The notes beneath the pieces are model-generated. The model worked only from the letters and a program-made list of their open reading frames with translations. It was not told the origin of the DNA and searched no databases. From Watersipora subatra (lineage: Eukaryota; Bryozoa; Gymnolaemata; Cheilostomatida; Watersiporidae), in assembly GCF_963576615.1 (NCBI RefSeq), contig NC_088708.1, forward strand, positions 1,736,001-1,800,000: a stretch of DNA of 64,000 nucleotides. The letters are read 5' to 3'. Of the stretch, positions 1 through 59,585 are shown piece by piece. Made by a program: the position numbers and the translations under genes. Numbering within the stretch: position 1 is the first letter of the stretch; the number at the start of each line of letters is the position of its first letter.

Positions 1-1862
1 TCTCAGGATAATGCGTAGAAGCAGATACACATAAACATAACAAATGTGATCTAAACGAAAAACATATCATTATAGTCTAAACTTACCGTGTTATTAGCTG
101 GTTTTAGCGTTTAAAAGCACAAAGCCAAAACAGCATATTTAGTACTCTGTCGTGTCATCGTTAAACAATTAAGAACACGAATGGGATTGGTGGCGTTTAC
201 TTTACTGAAACATGTATTTGCATAATAGATCAAAGTAGTATATAATAAATCTTAAACGTGTTCATCAATTAAATATGACTACAAAGAATCATTACAGCCT
301 ATAAAGAATCATTACAGCCTATAAAAAATTGCAGTATCGCCTATTTAAACTACATGTAACACCGAGGAAAACGATTTTTGACTTTGTGCTAGACCTATCT
401 TGCGACAAAGAGCCAATGAGTAAACAATCTGAGTAATAAAAACAACTCAATTATATCAACTAAATACTTAGCTAGTAACATGCAAACGCCCTACGGTGAT
501 GGGTCACGGCTACGATATGGTAAGAAACAAGCAATGAAATTACAAAAAGGTTATGTAAGCATGAGTACGGTAAAACATAAAATAAAGGATAGTTGAGTCG
601 CTACAAATTACTAAACTCCATGAGACGACAACTCGCACCTCGATCCACTCGAGACCGTACTGCCCGAATTGTTTGCTTATGTTTTGAATGAGCTTAGTAA
701 GTCAATCAACAACTGGTGAGATCATTACAAATTATGTTTCATGAAAGTTATTGACTGTTGAACAAAAATAGAGTTACTGCTATCTTCTTTTATTATTATA
801 TGTTCATCATTGTGGTACAGAAGCCATATTGTGGCATGGTTGTTTTTTAAGAACCCATGAGTACTACTACTATTTATACTTATTTTACTTAATGTTAGCT
901 CTTTTTGCAGGTAAAGCTGGTGGGAAAAACATGATTTGATAGAAGGGTTTCTGATGGCCATGTTAGCTAGTCTGCTAAGGTGATCGACAAAAGTGAAGAT
1001 GAAGCCAGTGAAAAAAGCGCATTTTTGACTTTGCAACCACATTTTTGCCCATTTTGCAACTTTTGATCTCAAAAACTATGGTAAAAGGTGCAGAGGAAAA
1101 CTAAATATAATTTTATTTTACAGATATTTAGTTATTGTTTTCAACAAATATATGTCTTTTACAAATGAGTTGCAGGTAAAAAATCTAGTAGGCAGTAAGG
1201 TATAATTATGAGAAGAATCATTCATAGTTATGAAGACTATGTGGAGATCTAATTACACTGCGGTACAAGGTAGGAATGTGAGACATGCTGGTTTTCACAT
1301 GGCGTAGTTGCTCTTGCTTAGTATCAATCTAGACTGTGTTATAGGAAAAGCTGGTTATAACAGACTATCAGAGGAGGAACTGGTTATAACAGACTATCAG
1401 AGGAAGAGCTGGTTATAACGGACTATCAGGGGAAGAGCTGGTTATAACAGACACTTGCAGAGAAGTTTCACTGGGTAAGAGTATATTTGATTTAGACAAA
1501 AAGCAGAAGAGTTATGCAAATTACCAGAAAAAACATCAAAAATAAAAGGCATAACATTATATGAATAATACTTTAAAATTTGTGCAAATAAATATATGCT
1601 CTATAGAATAGTTTCAGTGCAGACGTCGGTATCAGCCTGAATTAGCATGAAGAGTCACAAAGAGGAGTTGCCTGATCTTTAACAAAAGCTTAGATAATTT
1701 AGTTGGCAAGCGTGTGAGGCTATTAATAGTACATCCTCATGATGAAAGGAACAGTGCCTAGTAACAAAAATTGACTCATAAACCGAGTTGAATTGCAGCA
1801 AGTTGTGTTTGAGCTAGGTATCAGCAGAGTAAAGACAAGTCTTTAAAATCGTATCATAAAGT
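1..1862. other. Gene-free 3' flank of CIMIP2C
   Basis: AT-rich sequence in which I recognise no exon. The longest open frame (725-1072, minus) has no recognisable domain, no repeat structure and no flanking splice signals, so I treat it as chance. A small tandem duplication of about 19 bp sits near 283-325 and a 29-bp array near 1344-1455. The 3' untranslated region of CIMIP2C should lie here; the nearest minus-strand AATAAA that I see is far downstream, near 1112-1117, so the poly(A) site is not assigned. Confidence 0.5.
1344..1455. repeat. 29-bp tandem repeat, about 4 copies
   Basis: Roughly four imperfect copies of a 29-bp unit with core GAGCTGGTTATAACAGAC. The last copy is partial. It lies downstream of CIMIP2C and overlaps no exon. 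Confidence 0.8.
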
Positions 1863-4692
1863 CTACCGCCTCTCAAAATATACATCACGAATCCTCCTTT
1901 CATGCTTGTCAACAGCATCCCTGTTGTAGTGGGGGATGAGAGGCAGCCTCCTGGCTGAATGCCCAATATTTGGCAAGTAGATATCATCGGTGTGCCGAGT
2001 AGAGAGAACCATGCTGTAAAGCGTTGTAGATCATGTTAGATAAGCACATGAAAAATTACAAAAACAATTGATAACAAGTAGAATACAGGCACCTCAAAGT
2101 ATAAAAAATAATTACATGTTCATTGAAACATCACATCAGAGTACAACATAAAGCAGAAACACGCAGATTAGTGTAGAACCAGACCAAGCATGCCCTGACA
2201 CAGGTATGACATCTATGCCCTGACACAGACATGGTAAATATGAAAGTTAGTAAAACTTACCGATGTGCTGATACACAGAATGAAAGTTTAGAGTGAACAG
2301 GACAACCAGACGCAGTGCACAGACAGCAAGCAGCACACAAATGATTGAGCTGTCAAGATAAAGCAAGTGTCCTTTTTGTTTCATAGTCAGTCATGGCTTC
2401 AACAAGCAATTTTATTTAGCGGAGTAACTTGTTGTCTCTCTTGTTGGCTCACATTTCCAAGAATAGTTGAGTGAAGATCTCAAAGTAAGGTTTATGGCAA
2501 AACATGCATAGTTGTTTTCAGTCACTAAGCATTGGTATATGTTAGAACAATGTTAGTGGTGACCTCAGGTGTGTGGCATATACATCAGCAACGTACAAAA
2601 ATCGGTAATATATATATATATTTCTTTATAGTATTCTATGACTGTATTCTGCATTGAAAGATAGAAAAGCCGGTTTTAAACATAGGCAAGAGTGAAACAA
2701 ACCCAAAGCGGAGTGTGTAAACACGCAAAGGTAAGATTTAGTACAGTTTTGGTTAGACCACTTCAAGTTGCAAAATGTGATACAGTTATCCGATATTTAG
2801 CAAGTGATGTAAGTAACACAGTACGCTATATTAGCACAAATTGTTAGTTGTTTATTGCGTATATGAGTAAAACAATAAACAACATGAGTAAACAAGTGCC
2901 ATAGTACAGACAATATCTAACATACGCTCTTTGCCATTCTGCTTGCATCATTGTCATGCTGTAAGACCTCTCGGTGTTTTGTACTTACAAAGGAACATGG
3001 TCTTTAAACTGGTCCTCTGCTCTTGTTGGCACCATGAAGGTTTTTGAGCGCTCTATTGTACCACTTTTGTCATTGTAGTGCTCCCTGTGCTTTTGGCAGC
3101 CCTACAAATAGACGTGAAACATCGTATAACTATTTTACAAGTGCTTAACTTACAGAGGGTCACAGCTGTCTGTAAGTCACAGGTGGTCACAGCTGTCTGT
3201 AACTCAAAGGTAGTCACAGCTATCTGTAACTTACAGGTGGTCACAGCTATCTGTAACTCACAGGTGGTCACAGCTATCTATAACTCACAGGTGGTCAAAG
3301 CTATCTGTAACTCGCAGGTGGTCACAGCTATCTGTAACTCGCAGGTGGTCACAGCTATCTGTAACTCACAGGTGGTCAAATCTGTCTGTAACTCACAGGT
3401 GGTCACAGCTATCTGTAACTCACAAGTAGTCACAGCTATCTGTAACTCACAGGTGGTCAAAGCTGTCTGTAACTCACAGGTGGTCACAGCTATCTGTAAC
3501 TCACAGGTGGTCACAGCTGTCTGTAACTGACTAGCATACTTTTGACATTGCTACCATTAATTGTACAGAACAAATTAAAACCACCTTTTTTGATCTGACA
3601 TAAAATATTAAAAAATGCTATTAAAAAATAATCTTTGGTGTTGTATTGCAATGACACAAGTTCACTAGAGAATATTTTCCTGAACTGCTTGTTAAATATG
3701 TTCAATAGTGAAGATAATTTTTTGGTTGCCATCATACAACATAAATCGGCAATACTTACCATGTTGAAACTAGTTAACTCTCTAGTACGATCGTAGTGTT
3801 GGTTAATAAGTTGATATTGAGGCTGGGCTAGGAACCTGTCCCTCGTTCTTGAACGATTGCTGATTACCAATGAAGGGTCATGAGAATAGTTTGTTGGAAA
3901 GTCTCCTTCAAAAAATATTTACATGCAATACATGTTTAAAAGCTTTTATCTAACACTTCAATCATACTGGCGCATTGGCAAACCATTTTATCTTATAGTG
4001 AGGATATATGCAGCTTCTACTTGAATGTACTAATTCATGCCAAAGGTAACACTCAGACTGTAGTCTATGTCAAAAATAATCATAATAACATTATGTTTAA
4101 TAAATAATAATAATAACATCATATTTAACAACCTCCTTTTGATAATGGATAACTTGACTTATTTAAGCAAGCACTCCTGTAATCTTGAAAATATTTTCTA
4201 GTTTCATGACCGTAGGTCTCTCCATAATCATATTTGAGAGATGGTACATGTCCTCGGTAACTGAAAGAGAAAGGATATAAAAAATGTTAATGCTCATTAA
4301 AAAGCTAATTGTCTAGCTTGAAAGAACAATCTAAAGCAGTGCAACCATAAAACCTACAACTTACAAACAAGATAAATACAGTAGTTTATTCATCACAAAC
4401 TTAAACTTCTGCTTAACTAGAATGGTTCGCCGTCACTGAAGATCAAACGAACAATTTATAAAATTTAGTGCTGTATATAAAAATGTGCCATAAGTTCATT
4501 TAAGAACATCACTCTGACCGTATCTAGTGCACGCCTTCAGCATTGCTACAGACCTATTACTGACAACATTGGCAATTACTGAAAATGCTTGAAAAGAAAA
4601 ATAGACAAATAGCCTTACCCAGGCATAAGAGCAGGTGGTACATAAGCTGAGTTATGTGTGGTGATCAGAGTGCCAGCCGATCTAGATGCCAT
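1863..4692 (-). CDS. CIMIP2C: Ciliary microtubule inner protein 2C (CIMIP2C/FAM166C), 5 exons, complete
   Basis: Exons in transcript order: 4619-4692, 4133-4260, 3760-3905, 2989-3101, 1863-2013. Together they give 612 nt, 203 aa plus stop; human CIMIP2C is about 201 aa. All joins keep frame with GT-AG introns; the exon 2 donor (GTTGTT) is the weakest. The protein starts MASRSAGTL, as in the vertebrate protein, followed by [61 protein letters not shown] and a C-terminal DVYFERR. The family consists of filamentous proteins bound inside ciliary and sperm-flagellar doublet microtubules; that role comes from family knowledge. It has no membrane or signal segment. Intron 3 carries a 27-bp minisatellite whose nearest copy lies about 60 bp before the exon 4 acceptor. 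Last-exon identity rests on the conserved end and on perfect phase. Confidence 0.93.
3158..3531. repeat. 27-bp minisatellite in CIMIP2C intron 3, about 14 copies
   Basis: The unit is 27 bp (core GTCACAGCTATCTGTAACTC), an exact multiple of three, so long repetitive frames open on both strands (9-aa repeats). These frames have no independent support as genes. Read on the gene's strand, each copy contains both a GTGAGT donor-like hexamer and a TTACAG acceptor-like hexamer. Confidence 0.93.
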
Positions 4693-6331
4693 CTTGTTAA
4701 AACCTGTCGCTCAACAGACACCTTACTTCGATTGACACATACAACGAAGAACTCACTTGCCAGTAAGCATGATTAGTGGTTGCTATGTGATGGCGATAGA
4801 TACGGAAACGGAGGCCCCAACAAAGATTGCACTATTTTATACAAATTGACGTTTTTCTAACTGCAGTTATATTTTTAAAATGCTTTTAATAAATTTTAAA
4901 ATGCATTTAGCACGAAACTCAACTGCTACTAAAATTTGTCTCAAAACTTATGGTGCGAACGAATACATAATCTACGTCCTTTGCCTCAAGAGTATACAAC
5001 TCTTAAAAATAATTAAATCTACGTATGTTTGTATCAGATTATTTTGTCTGTTTATGGTGCGCAATTGAATGTTTATATTGACGTTTGTTTAGGATGTGTT
5101 GGTGTATGTTCGAGCTTGTAGCTTATGTCTACCCAATACAATCACTACAACGCAAATAAAAACATGATTACAACACAAAACCAAAAACTAACTAACTACA
5201 AGTAATTAATTAATACAGTAAAAGTACCAATGCATCAACAATGCAGTATTGGACGGGTATTGGACATACACATATATTACCTGTATGACTCCCCATATGA
5301 CCGTGGCATGCCAATTTAATCTATGTAAAATTGCTTTTGTGTTTATTTCAAAATTAGCAATATATTAAGTTTCTATTATTGTTGAAAGACAAAAATATTG
5401 GGTATTTACTATCTACATGTATATGGAAAATGTAGATGATAAAGAATGTACACCAAAGAGATTGCAGTTTATATATTAGATAGCAAAAATGACTAACACT
5501 AGTTTCTACTTGATGTCCTCTTTGTATTCACATCCACAACTTGTACATTTTTAAGAGGCATCAGCAAACATTTGGGCTGCGCAGCTAATGATTATTCTGT
5601 GTCCAACATTCTTTGTGGTTCTCAGCTTTAGCCAATTACTATTACATGCATTGCGTCATCATATTACTGCTTTGTGTCCATTTCTGCTTTTTCATGTGTG
5701 AGTTTTCACTGGGCTATGAGTCAATATACATGTTTTGGAGAGCAGTTGTCATTAATGGTCAGCACAGAGACCATTGTTTTGTGTAATATAATCATAATGA
5801 ACATCTTTACCTTTGTATGCATACAAATAAGATAAGACTGGGAGTGATGGTCTATTAGTTGCAAATATCAAAATCATATGTACCACTATGTGAGCAGTAC
5901 ACGAAACCAAAAGCAAAGTGAACAGTTACAGTGAATGTACATTTAAGAAATGACTGTATAGGAAACAAATGCTGTGCACTAGCACCCCATGTACGGGAAC
6001 TACGCAACAGCAAAGTAATCGAGCACTTGATCTATGCAAAGGTTTGTATGAAAATAACTGCAAAAATATTTCAATCCCACAAAATATAATTGATAAATAT
6101 CCATACATGATTAAAAAATCTAATCTAGAGTCAAAGGAATAAAATATTCTGAACACAGCTGACTGTCAACTCCCTTTAAGAATGAGAGATTCAGATAACA
6201 CGATAGTTTTAAATTGGTCAGTCAATGTAAAGGATAATAGAACAAACAAATTTTTACTAGGGACAAACATCTCACAACATCTAGATTCAAAAATAATTAA
6301 AGCAAATAAAACAAATTAAAGATAATATTCA

Positions 6332-6332
<1 letters not shown>
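4693..6332. other. Intergenic region between CIMIP2C and FAM135
   Basis: About 1.6 kb between the CIMIP2C start codon and the FAM135 stop codon (both genes on the minus strand). It should hold the CIMIP2C promoter and the FAM135 3' flank. I see no exon, no long repeat and no clear promoter element. The short open frames here (4880-5068 plus, 5926-6156 minus) have no recognisable domain. Confidence 0.5.
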
Positions 6333-31931
<25,599 letters not shown>

Positions 31932-34900
31932 TACTTTAACACAGGCTTCCAGAAGAGGTCATGCTTGTCAACCCATGTATAGATTACTGATGATACTAAA
32001 AACTCCTCGGCCTCCTCGTCAGTCTGAAGATGTCTTGAGACTCAGCGATTGCCCTTCCTGCATTCAGGGAGTGACCATGAGATTAGCATATGGAATACGG
32101 TAACTGATAAATTGGTCAGTAATTTATCACTCTGGATAGTGAAGTAGATAAGACAGTTTGTGAGTAATTATATAGCTTAGGAAAAGACAGACTCTATCAG
32201 ATAACTTCATAAATGTCTCTAATCAGCTCTAATTCTGTTGCGTCGCACAACGCCTGAGCAACAGTGAGATTTGAAACTGTGCCAAGACCATTGCTCGCTA
32301 GCGGATGCACCCAGTGTCACTAGCAATATTCATTTGGCAATAAAATATGTTTTTATTTGGGTACATCTTCAATAGTGTAGACTAACTTTATTTCAAGATT
32401 ACGGAAAGGTCAAAATAAAAAAGAATTAGCAAATAGTATTAAAATCCGTTTAGTTGTCAAGTACTGATACAACAGATATCCACTGATAGCCCACCAGATA
32501 TTAGCATTCAGGACTACATAATTATGACTTATACAAAAAACATTTGCAATGCACCCCAAACCTACCACTAACTTAAAGGAAGCCTTCTTTTTATGACCAG
32601 TCACTTTATTGATGAATGAAACCACCCACCAGCTATCTCAATCCCTCAGCTTATAGAATAACACCCAGCATCCCTATCAACTCTATCAACTCATTACTGT
32701 TGCACTAACATATGGAAAATAAATTTTGTTGGTGTTCTAATATATAACATTCTGTATATCTATAACATAATTATGGCATTAACTTGACAATAAGAGTGCT
32801 GCGTATCACTTACAAGTATATACATTCTCAAAAGCAATGTATACAAAGTAATAAGATGCAGAGACCACCAGTAATTATAATAATAATAATGCCTACCAAC
32901 GACTAAGTAACGATGCGATTCATTGTACTCACATATATTGTTCCCGTGATACCGCTCCTCTGGTGAAGTAAACAGAATCCTTCTCTAATATTCAATCTAA
33001 CTTTATAATGAAAAGGACGCCTATTCGTGGCTAGATGGCCGGAGTCTGGATTCTAGGAACTTGCCAAATATAAATACAACAATATTAAGCATCAAAGTTT
33101 TCATTTAACCTGGATATTCTGAATGGAGCTTTTAAACTACATACATCAATGCTCCGCAGGTGATTGGCTATGCTACTAGCAAAGAGAAAAAAGACCAATT
33201 AGCAAGCTGTGTAAATGACTACTAATAAAAATCATTTTATCGTGTTTCTAGAACTTGCAATATTCATAACTGAGAGAGTTAAATTAAAAGAGTATGCAGC
33301 TGCTTAGCGCAGCCTTATTGATAACATAGAAACAACATAACTTATATGCTCTCAGCACTGCTCACAACTGACTCTCAGCAAACGAAAGTTAGGCCTACTA
33401 GGCTATATTTAGGCTATAACAAAATATTTAAAGCCTATAGATTAATAAAACTGAATACGGTGAGAAATATGGTTAAAAAATATTGAAGTCTCTCAAACTC
33501 TCTCTTAAATCTGAATTTGAATAAAACAAACATAGCAACTCCAGGTCTGACCAAATAAAAAAGCTGGATATTGTGTAACAAAAGTTGATTAAAGCAAGAG
33601 TTCCCAACTTCTTATTCAACCACATCACATTAATTATAAATTATTTAACAAAATGTTTTGCTTCATTCAGCCAAAGCGCAAAATAATGTGGATTATATGA
33701 AGGGCCGTAAATCGCTCTAGAAATAGATAAATGACCTTAAAAACAACAAGAGGAAAAGAGATATCCTTAAATTTTGCGTTACAACACTAACCTAAGATAA
33801 AATTACTTCTATGTAATCAGCATATTTTTATAACTCATTATTTCCAGTCATTTTGCCAAAGCAAACCAAAAGACAGAAGCCTTCTTAACACTTAGCCAAA
33901 TCGGATTCACTCTAACTAGCTTATTTTACAAAATAAAGCTAAACACCTTCCAAACATTTTATCTATTTTGATACCCAATTGGTTAACACTTTGCAAAAAC
34001 CAATTCCAAGTTCCGCCTGTTCAGCAGCTCAGTTTATGCTTTTAAAACTGTGTCAACCTCATATACCATCCACTTGTCTCATCGAATATTCAGTAGAACA
34101 TAGAGTAGATTAAAATTAGAAATGTAGACTCAGCAAATTCATGCTATTCAACTTGGTTATGAACCTGATGAGAGAATTTGTGCAAGGAATGGGGTGATGA
34201 TGTCATTGGAAGAGAATAATGCCAAAAAGTAAAAATGATCTCAAAGATGTGAACCGCCGTTGAATTCATTAAGATTGTTTTTAGAGGCATAAAAGGATTT
34301 GAAAATTTCGAACTCGATACGGATAAGCTTATCTGGCCAAATCAAGTTGCACAATTGGCTTTATGTTCAATTGATACACTTGCTTTACCAATTTTGTGAT
34401 GATTAGCCGTGGTCATGATCGGTGAAAACCTGTCCTGAGCATTTTAGTGGATTAAATTAACCTGTAGTAACATATCAGTGCATATAAGTAGGCCTAACTA
34501 TCACTACCAATGATGTATCACCATGATGCATTACCGTGATATATTACCGCAATGTGACTCATCCTTACTACTGGGCTGTTAACAGACTGACCTAACGTCA
34601 TACTTCATACTTTTTGTAAACAATTTTATGACAGAATATGGCAGCCAGTTGGAAACCTACTACACCACCCAGCTCTGACTAGTCTCTAGTTTGTCCACTA
34701 GTCATAGGCCTACTCTGAATTTGATATCTGACATACGCCTATTCAAACAGTTAAATACACACAGTTTAGTTTTAAAAGTAATATTGTAGAAACTAAGTCA
34801 CCATAAGAGTCCAACTATTTAACCAAACTGCGCATGATTGCGTAATATAAGAATACCTTGATTACTAACGTGAAAGAATTAAAGTAGAAGCCTAGCAATT

Positions 34901-35249
34901 TATTGAAGTCGTAAAACATTACTACAACGAAAAAAACTATTCTTACCAATTATCATAAAAGAATTGTAGCAATCAAAAATAATGACGTATCTATATATTG
35001 CAATACATGTACGCTAGAAAATAATAACGCACACAAGTCTTCGAACTCTGATTAAGGAAACGCTAGATTTAGCCTCTAACTCTATATAGCTATAACTATG
35101 TGTAGTACACGCCGTCGTCATTAAGTGCTATTTCAGGTATTGAGCATACTCTGTAATTGCCGACTGCTCAAAAGTAATAAATAGTCTATCACAAGTTTGA
35201 CCTTCGACTTTTAACTCTTGGGCGATGAAGGTCGGCAACGTCATCTATC
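31932..35249. promoter_or_regulatory. Divergent intergenic region between FAM135 and TBC1D23
   Basis: 3.3 kb separates the two start codons, which face away from each other, so both promoters should be here. I see no confident TATA box, CpG-rich block or initiator, and 5' non-coding exons cannot be placed by homology. Short ATTA/TAAT-rich stretches occur (around 32870-32895), too generic to name as sites. Open frames here, such as 32410-32625 minus, have no recognisable domain. Confidence 0.4.
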
Positions 35250-56167
<20,918 letters not shown>

Positions 56168-56744
56168 GTGAGTAGCTATATCTCCGCATTTGCACTGGCA
56201 GTTCCATTCATATATTAGTTACAGGGCTCTCTTTTTCCATGTATCAGTTAGGCATGTGGCCACTCATAGCCTTTGGTCCAGCAGTACCTTGCACGTGGTT
56301 CCACTATTTATTGTTATTCAATTTTCACACGCATGTATCTTGAGCAGTTGTGAGTTTTTTTTTGCACATATTTATACATGTGAAGGATTTCATCATTTGA
56401 GGCAGCTTTGCAGGCTATGCGCGAGTCTCAGTAGAATTAGGGGCCTGCTGCCGGCGAAGGCATTCCGCTCTCTCGGGAGAGTAAATGCTATTAGGTTACT
56501 CGCTCCAGTCAGTTATAATGGCTGACATAATCTAAAACGGAGAGCTTAAAAGCCATTAGCAATAGGATCAATATTCTTGCTTTTGTCATCTTTCTGACTA
56601 ATTGAGACACTTCAATGTAATTGCATGATTTGACAAACATGAAGGACATGAAAGCAAACCTTGCTATTCCTTATTTGATAGCTGTTCATCTCAAGAATTG
56701 TTATGTTAAGTGTGAACAGCTTCTTCACGGTTTAACTTCCAAAG

Positions 56745-56975
56745 TTGCTGTCGTGGATGCACGCAAAGTTGATACCATGTATGCACACAAAGTTGGCATT
56801 ATATAAGCACACAAAGTTGGCATCATTTAAGCTCACAAAGTTGCTATCGTGGATGCACACAAAGTTGCTATCGTGGATGAACGCAAAGTTGGTATCGTGG
56901 ATGTACACAAAGTTGGTATCGTGGATGTACACAAAGTTGGTATCGTGGATGTACACAAAGTTGGTATCGTGGATG
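56745..56975. repeat. 24-bp minisatellite, about 9 copies
   Basis: Unit CACAAAGTTGGTATCGTGGA plus TGTA. The unit is a multiple of three, so repetitive frames open on both strands (HKVGIVDV-type and HDTNFVYI-type); these are not genes. Confidence 0.94.
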
Positions 56976-57174
56976 TTAGTGAATGTTATTATTATTATTT
57001 CCGTGTTTCTTATAAGGTTTCCATAAGTTGTTCCCTATTATTGAACTTCAATATTATAAAAATTCATTAGACATGTGAAATTGTTTTAAAAAAAATTAAA
57101 TAAATCACAAAATATAAAGAATACTGACTTAGCGCAAAAGTGTGAAGCTTTCTATTGTTTTAATGTGTCTAGAA

Positions 57175-57508
57175 GTTTATATACAGTACAGGTATAACAT
57201 TAGAATTTATATACAGTACAGGTATAACATTAGAATTTATATACAGTACAGGTATAACATTAGAATTTATATACAGTACAGGTATAACATTAGAATTTAT
57301 ATACAGTACAGGTATAACATTAGAATTTATATACAGTACAGGTATAACATTAGAATTTATATACAGTACAGGTATAACATTAGAATTTATATACAGTACA
57401 AGTATAACATTAGAATTTATATACAGTACAGGTATAACATTAGAATTTATATACAGTACAGGTATAACATTAGAATTTATATACAGTACAGGTATAACAT
57501 TAGAATTT
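57175..57508. repeat. 30-bp minisatellite, 11 almost identical copies
   Basis: The unit with ATACAGTACAGGTATAACAT is nearly invariant (one A/G change near 57400), which indicates very recent expansion or homogenisation. The long plus-strand frame across it (IQYRYNIRIY repeats) is an artefact. Confidence 0.96.
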
Positions 57509-57794
57509 TAAAGACTTAGTCTGTTTTAACTTTTTATATTCTAATTTATGGCAAAACCGAACTTGATTTGCCACCTTCTACTTGAACGACTTGTTCGAAT
57601 GCTCCATCAGTACATGTATGCAGGATTGTTGATATGGCCGTAAATATTAAAAAATTGGGATGACTTCTTGCTTTTAGCATAAGTAATATTGGACATATGT
57701 TGTAATAATATTTAAGCAAGCTTGATAAAGACCAAATTAAAAGTCGATTAGGGATAAACTTTGCCGATTTCTGACATATAACAATAATTTCTGG

Positions 57795-58395
57795 CAATAT
57801 AACATAATGGCTATATAACATAATGGCTATATAACGTAATGGATATATAACATGGCTATATAACATAATGGATATATAACATAATGGATATATAACATAA
57901 TGGCTATATAACATAATGGCTATATAACATAATGACTATATAACATAATGGCTATATAATATAATGGCTATATAACATAATGGCTATATAACATAATGGC
58001 TATATAACACAATGGCTATATAACATAATGGCTATATAACATAATGGGTATATAACATAATGGGTATATAACATAATGGCTATATAACATAATGGCTATA
58101 TAACCTAATGGCTATATAACATAATGTCTATATAACATAATGGCTTTATAACATAATGGCTATATAACATAATGGCTATATAACATAATGACTATATAAC
58201 ATAATGGCTATATAACATAATGGCTATATAACACAATGGCTATATAACATAATGGCTATACAACATAATGGCTATATAACATAATGGCTATACAACATAA
58301 TGGCTATATAACATAATGGCTATATAACATAATGGCTATAGAACATAATGGCTATATAACATAATGGCTATATAACATAATGGCTATATAACATG
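57795..58395. repeat. 16-bp array ATAATGGCTATATAAC, about 37 copies
   Basis: Short unit with occasional GGATAT, GGGTAT and CACAATGG variants. It is preceded by a few units with indels near 57800-57860. Confidence 0.95.
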
Positions 58396-58627
58396 GCTAA
58401 TATTGATAAACAGGGGACTTCCATTCTCTAGAATGTATACCCAAGGAAATCATGTTTGACAGCAGAGCAGCTTGCACTACATTCGTAGGATTTGTTTTCT
58501 CAGCTGGATTTTAGTTTATCTCATAAAACCATAAAAAAAATTTGTACAAAAACATCAAATGTGAAAGTTTTCAAGCTATAATACTTTGCTGTTTAACTAA
58601 AGTTGACATACATATCCACATTGTACA

Positions 58628-58919
58628 TTGTGTCTACTCGCTGGGTGTCTACTCGCTGGGTGTCTACTCGCTGGGTGTCCACTCGCTGGGTGTCTACTCG
58701 CTGGGTGTCTACTCGCTGGGTGTCTACTCGCTGAGTATCTACTCGCTGGGTGTCTACTCGCCGGGTGTCTACTCGCCGGCTGTCTACTCGCCGGGTGTCT
58801 ACTAGCCGGCTGTCTACTCGCCGGGTGTCTACTCGCCGGGTGTCCACTCGCCGGGTGTCCACTCGCCGGGTGTCCACTCGCCGGGTGTCTACTCGCCGGG
58901 TGTCTACTCACCGGGTGTC
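58628..58919. repeat. 15-bp array (GTGTCTACTCGCCGG type), left block, about 20 copies
   Basis: CGCTGG-type units come first and CGCCGG-type units follow, with TCC variants. It stops at the inserted element at 58922 and resumes at 59584, so the two blocks were probably one array. Confidence 0.95.
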
Positions 58920-58921
58920 TA

Positions 58922-59583
58922 CCGTAAGTCCTCATGCTCAAGCCGCGCAGCTTGCGCTCAAAAACAGATGACTCACGAAAGAAAAAATAATCCTCCAACA
59001 AGCCGCGTATGCCCACAGACCGCGGCTAATGACTGAGGTTTTGTCGTCCTTGACCCCTTTGGGAACGAGAGTGTTGAGACGGGTTTCTCTATACCCCGTC
59101 CTCTTAAATAAGAACACAGGCTACATCAGTACACATGAAAAGAATTGTTTTTACTTCCAAGTTCGAATTAAAATTCCTAAACCCTTGTTTAAGAACTTAC
59201 TTGCCGTGTCTCAGCTAGATTTTTATTGCACTGTTAGAGGGCTTCACGCTTTTGAAAAGATGCCGGTCAAGAATGAAAAGGTGTTAATAACCTATGACAG
59301 TGGTGAGTTAAACATGAGCGATAAATTCTTCTTTAGTCTAAAGTATTTCATAAACATGACCCTGAAAATAAACGAGTAGGTCGTCAAAACCCCTCACATA
59401 AAAGTGTATCATGACTGCGATTCTATGGTTATAGCGCAAAACTGAGCAGAGACCGCATTTATCGAGAAGCCGCCCTGAACTCCAATTGAGTTTTTAAAAC
59501 TTGGCTTTAGCCGCGGCCTATGACCTTGAACCAGAAGGCGCGCCCAACGACAAGCCGCGCTCCTTGAGGATGAGGACTTACGG
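58922..59583. mobile_element. TA-flanked element inserted in the 15-bp minisatellite
   Basis: 662 bp. The left end CCGTAAGTCCTCATGCTCAA and right end (reverse complement) CCGTAAGTCCTCATCCTCAA match at 19 of 20 positions. TA at 58920-58921 and 59584-59585 restores the repeat string GTGTC-TA-CTCAC when the element is removed. The subterminal parts are GC-rich (GCCGCG motifs), unlike the AT-rich host. It contains an unrecognised 116-codon frame. The superfamily is not clear; Tc1/mariner-type TA insertion is one reading, but the CCGT terminus is not typical. Confidence 0.75.
59029..59379 (+). CDS. Unrecognised 116-aa open frame inside the TA-flanked element
   Basis: Starts MTEVLSSLTPLGTRV and contains YISTHEKNCFYFQVRIKIP and KVLITYDSGELNMSDKFFF. 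Composition looks protein-like (mixed residues, no repeats), unlike the neighbouring repeat frames. I recognise no transposase motif, DDE triad or zinc finger. It could be the relic of an element protein, a captured fragment or chance. No promoter or splice sites identified. Confidence 0.2.
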   Translation: MTEVLSSLTPLGTRVLRRVSLYPVLLNKNTGYISTHEKNCFYFQVRIKIPKPLFKNLLAVSQLDFYCTVRGLHAFEKMPVKNEKVLITYDSGELNMSDKFFFSLKYFINMTLKINE

Positions 59584-59585
59584 TA

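Noticed and set aside
725..1072. 115-codon minus-strand open frame
   Set aside because: No recognisable domain, no start context, splice-site support or repeat; AT-rich chance frame.
3053..3530. Repeat-protein frames on both strands in CIMIP2C intron 3
   Set aside because: 27-bp array artefact; the overlapping real exon (2989-3101) is in another frame.
56190..56525. Possible TBC1D23 exon 15 just after exon 14
   Set aside because: An acceptor with right phase exists near 56223 and a VATH string appears, but conserved residues on both sides are missing, so I do not extend the gene.
57142..57519. IQYRYNIRIY repeat protein
   Set aside because: Reading of an almost invariant 30-bp array; no flanking coding evidence.
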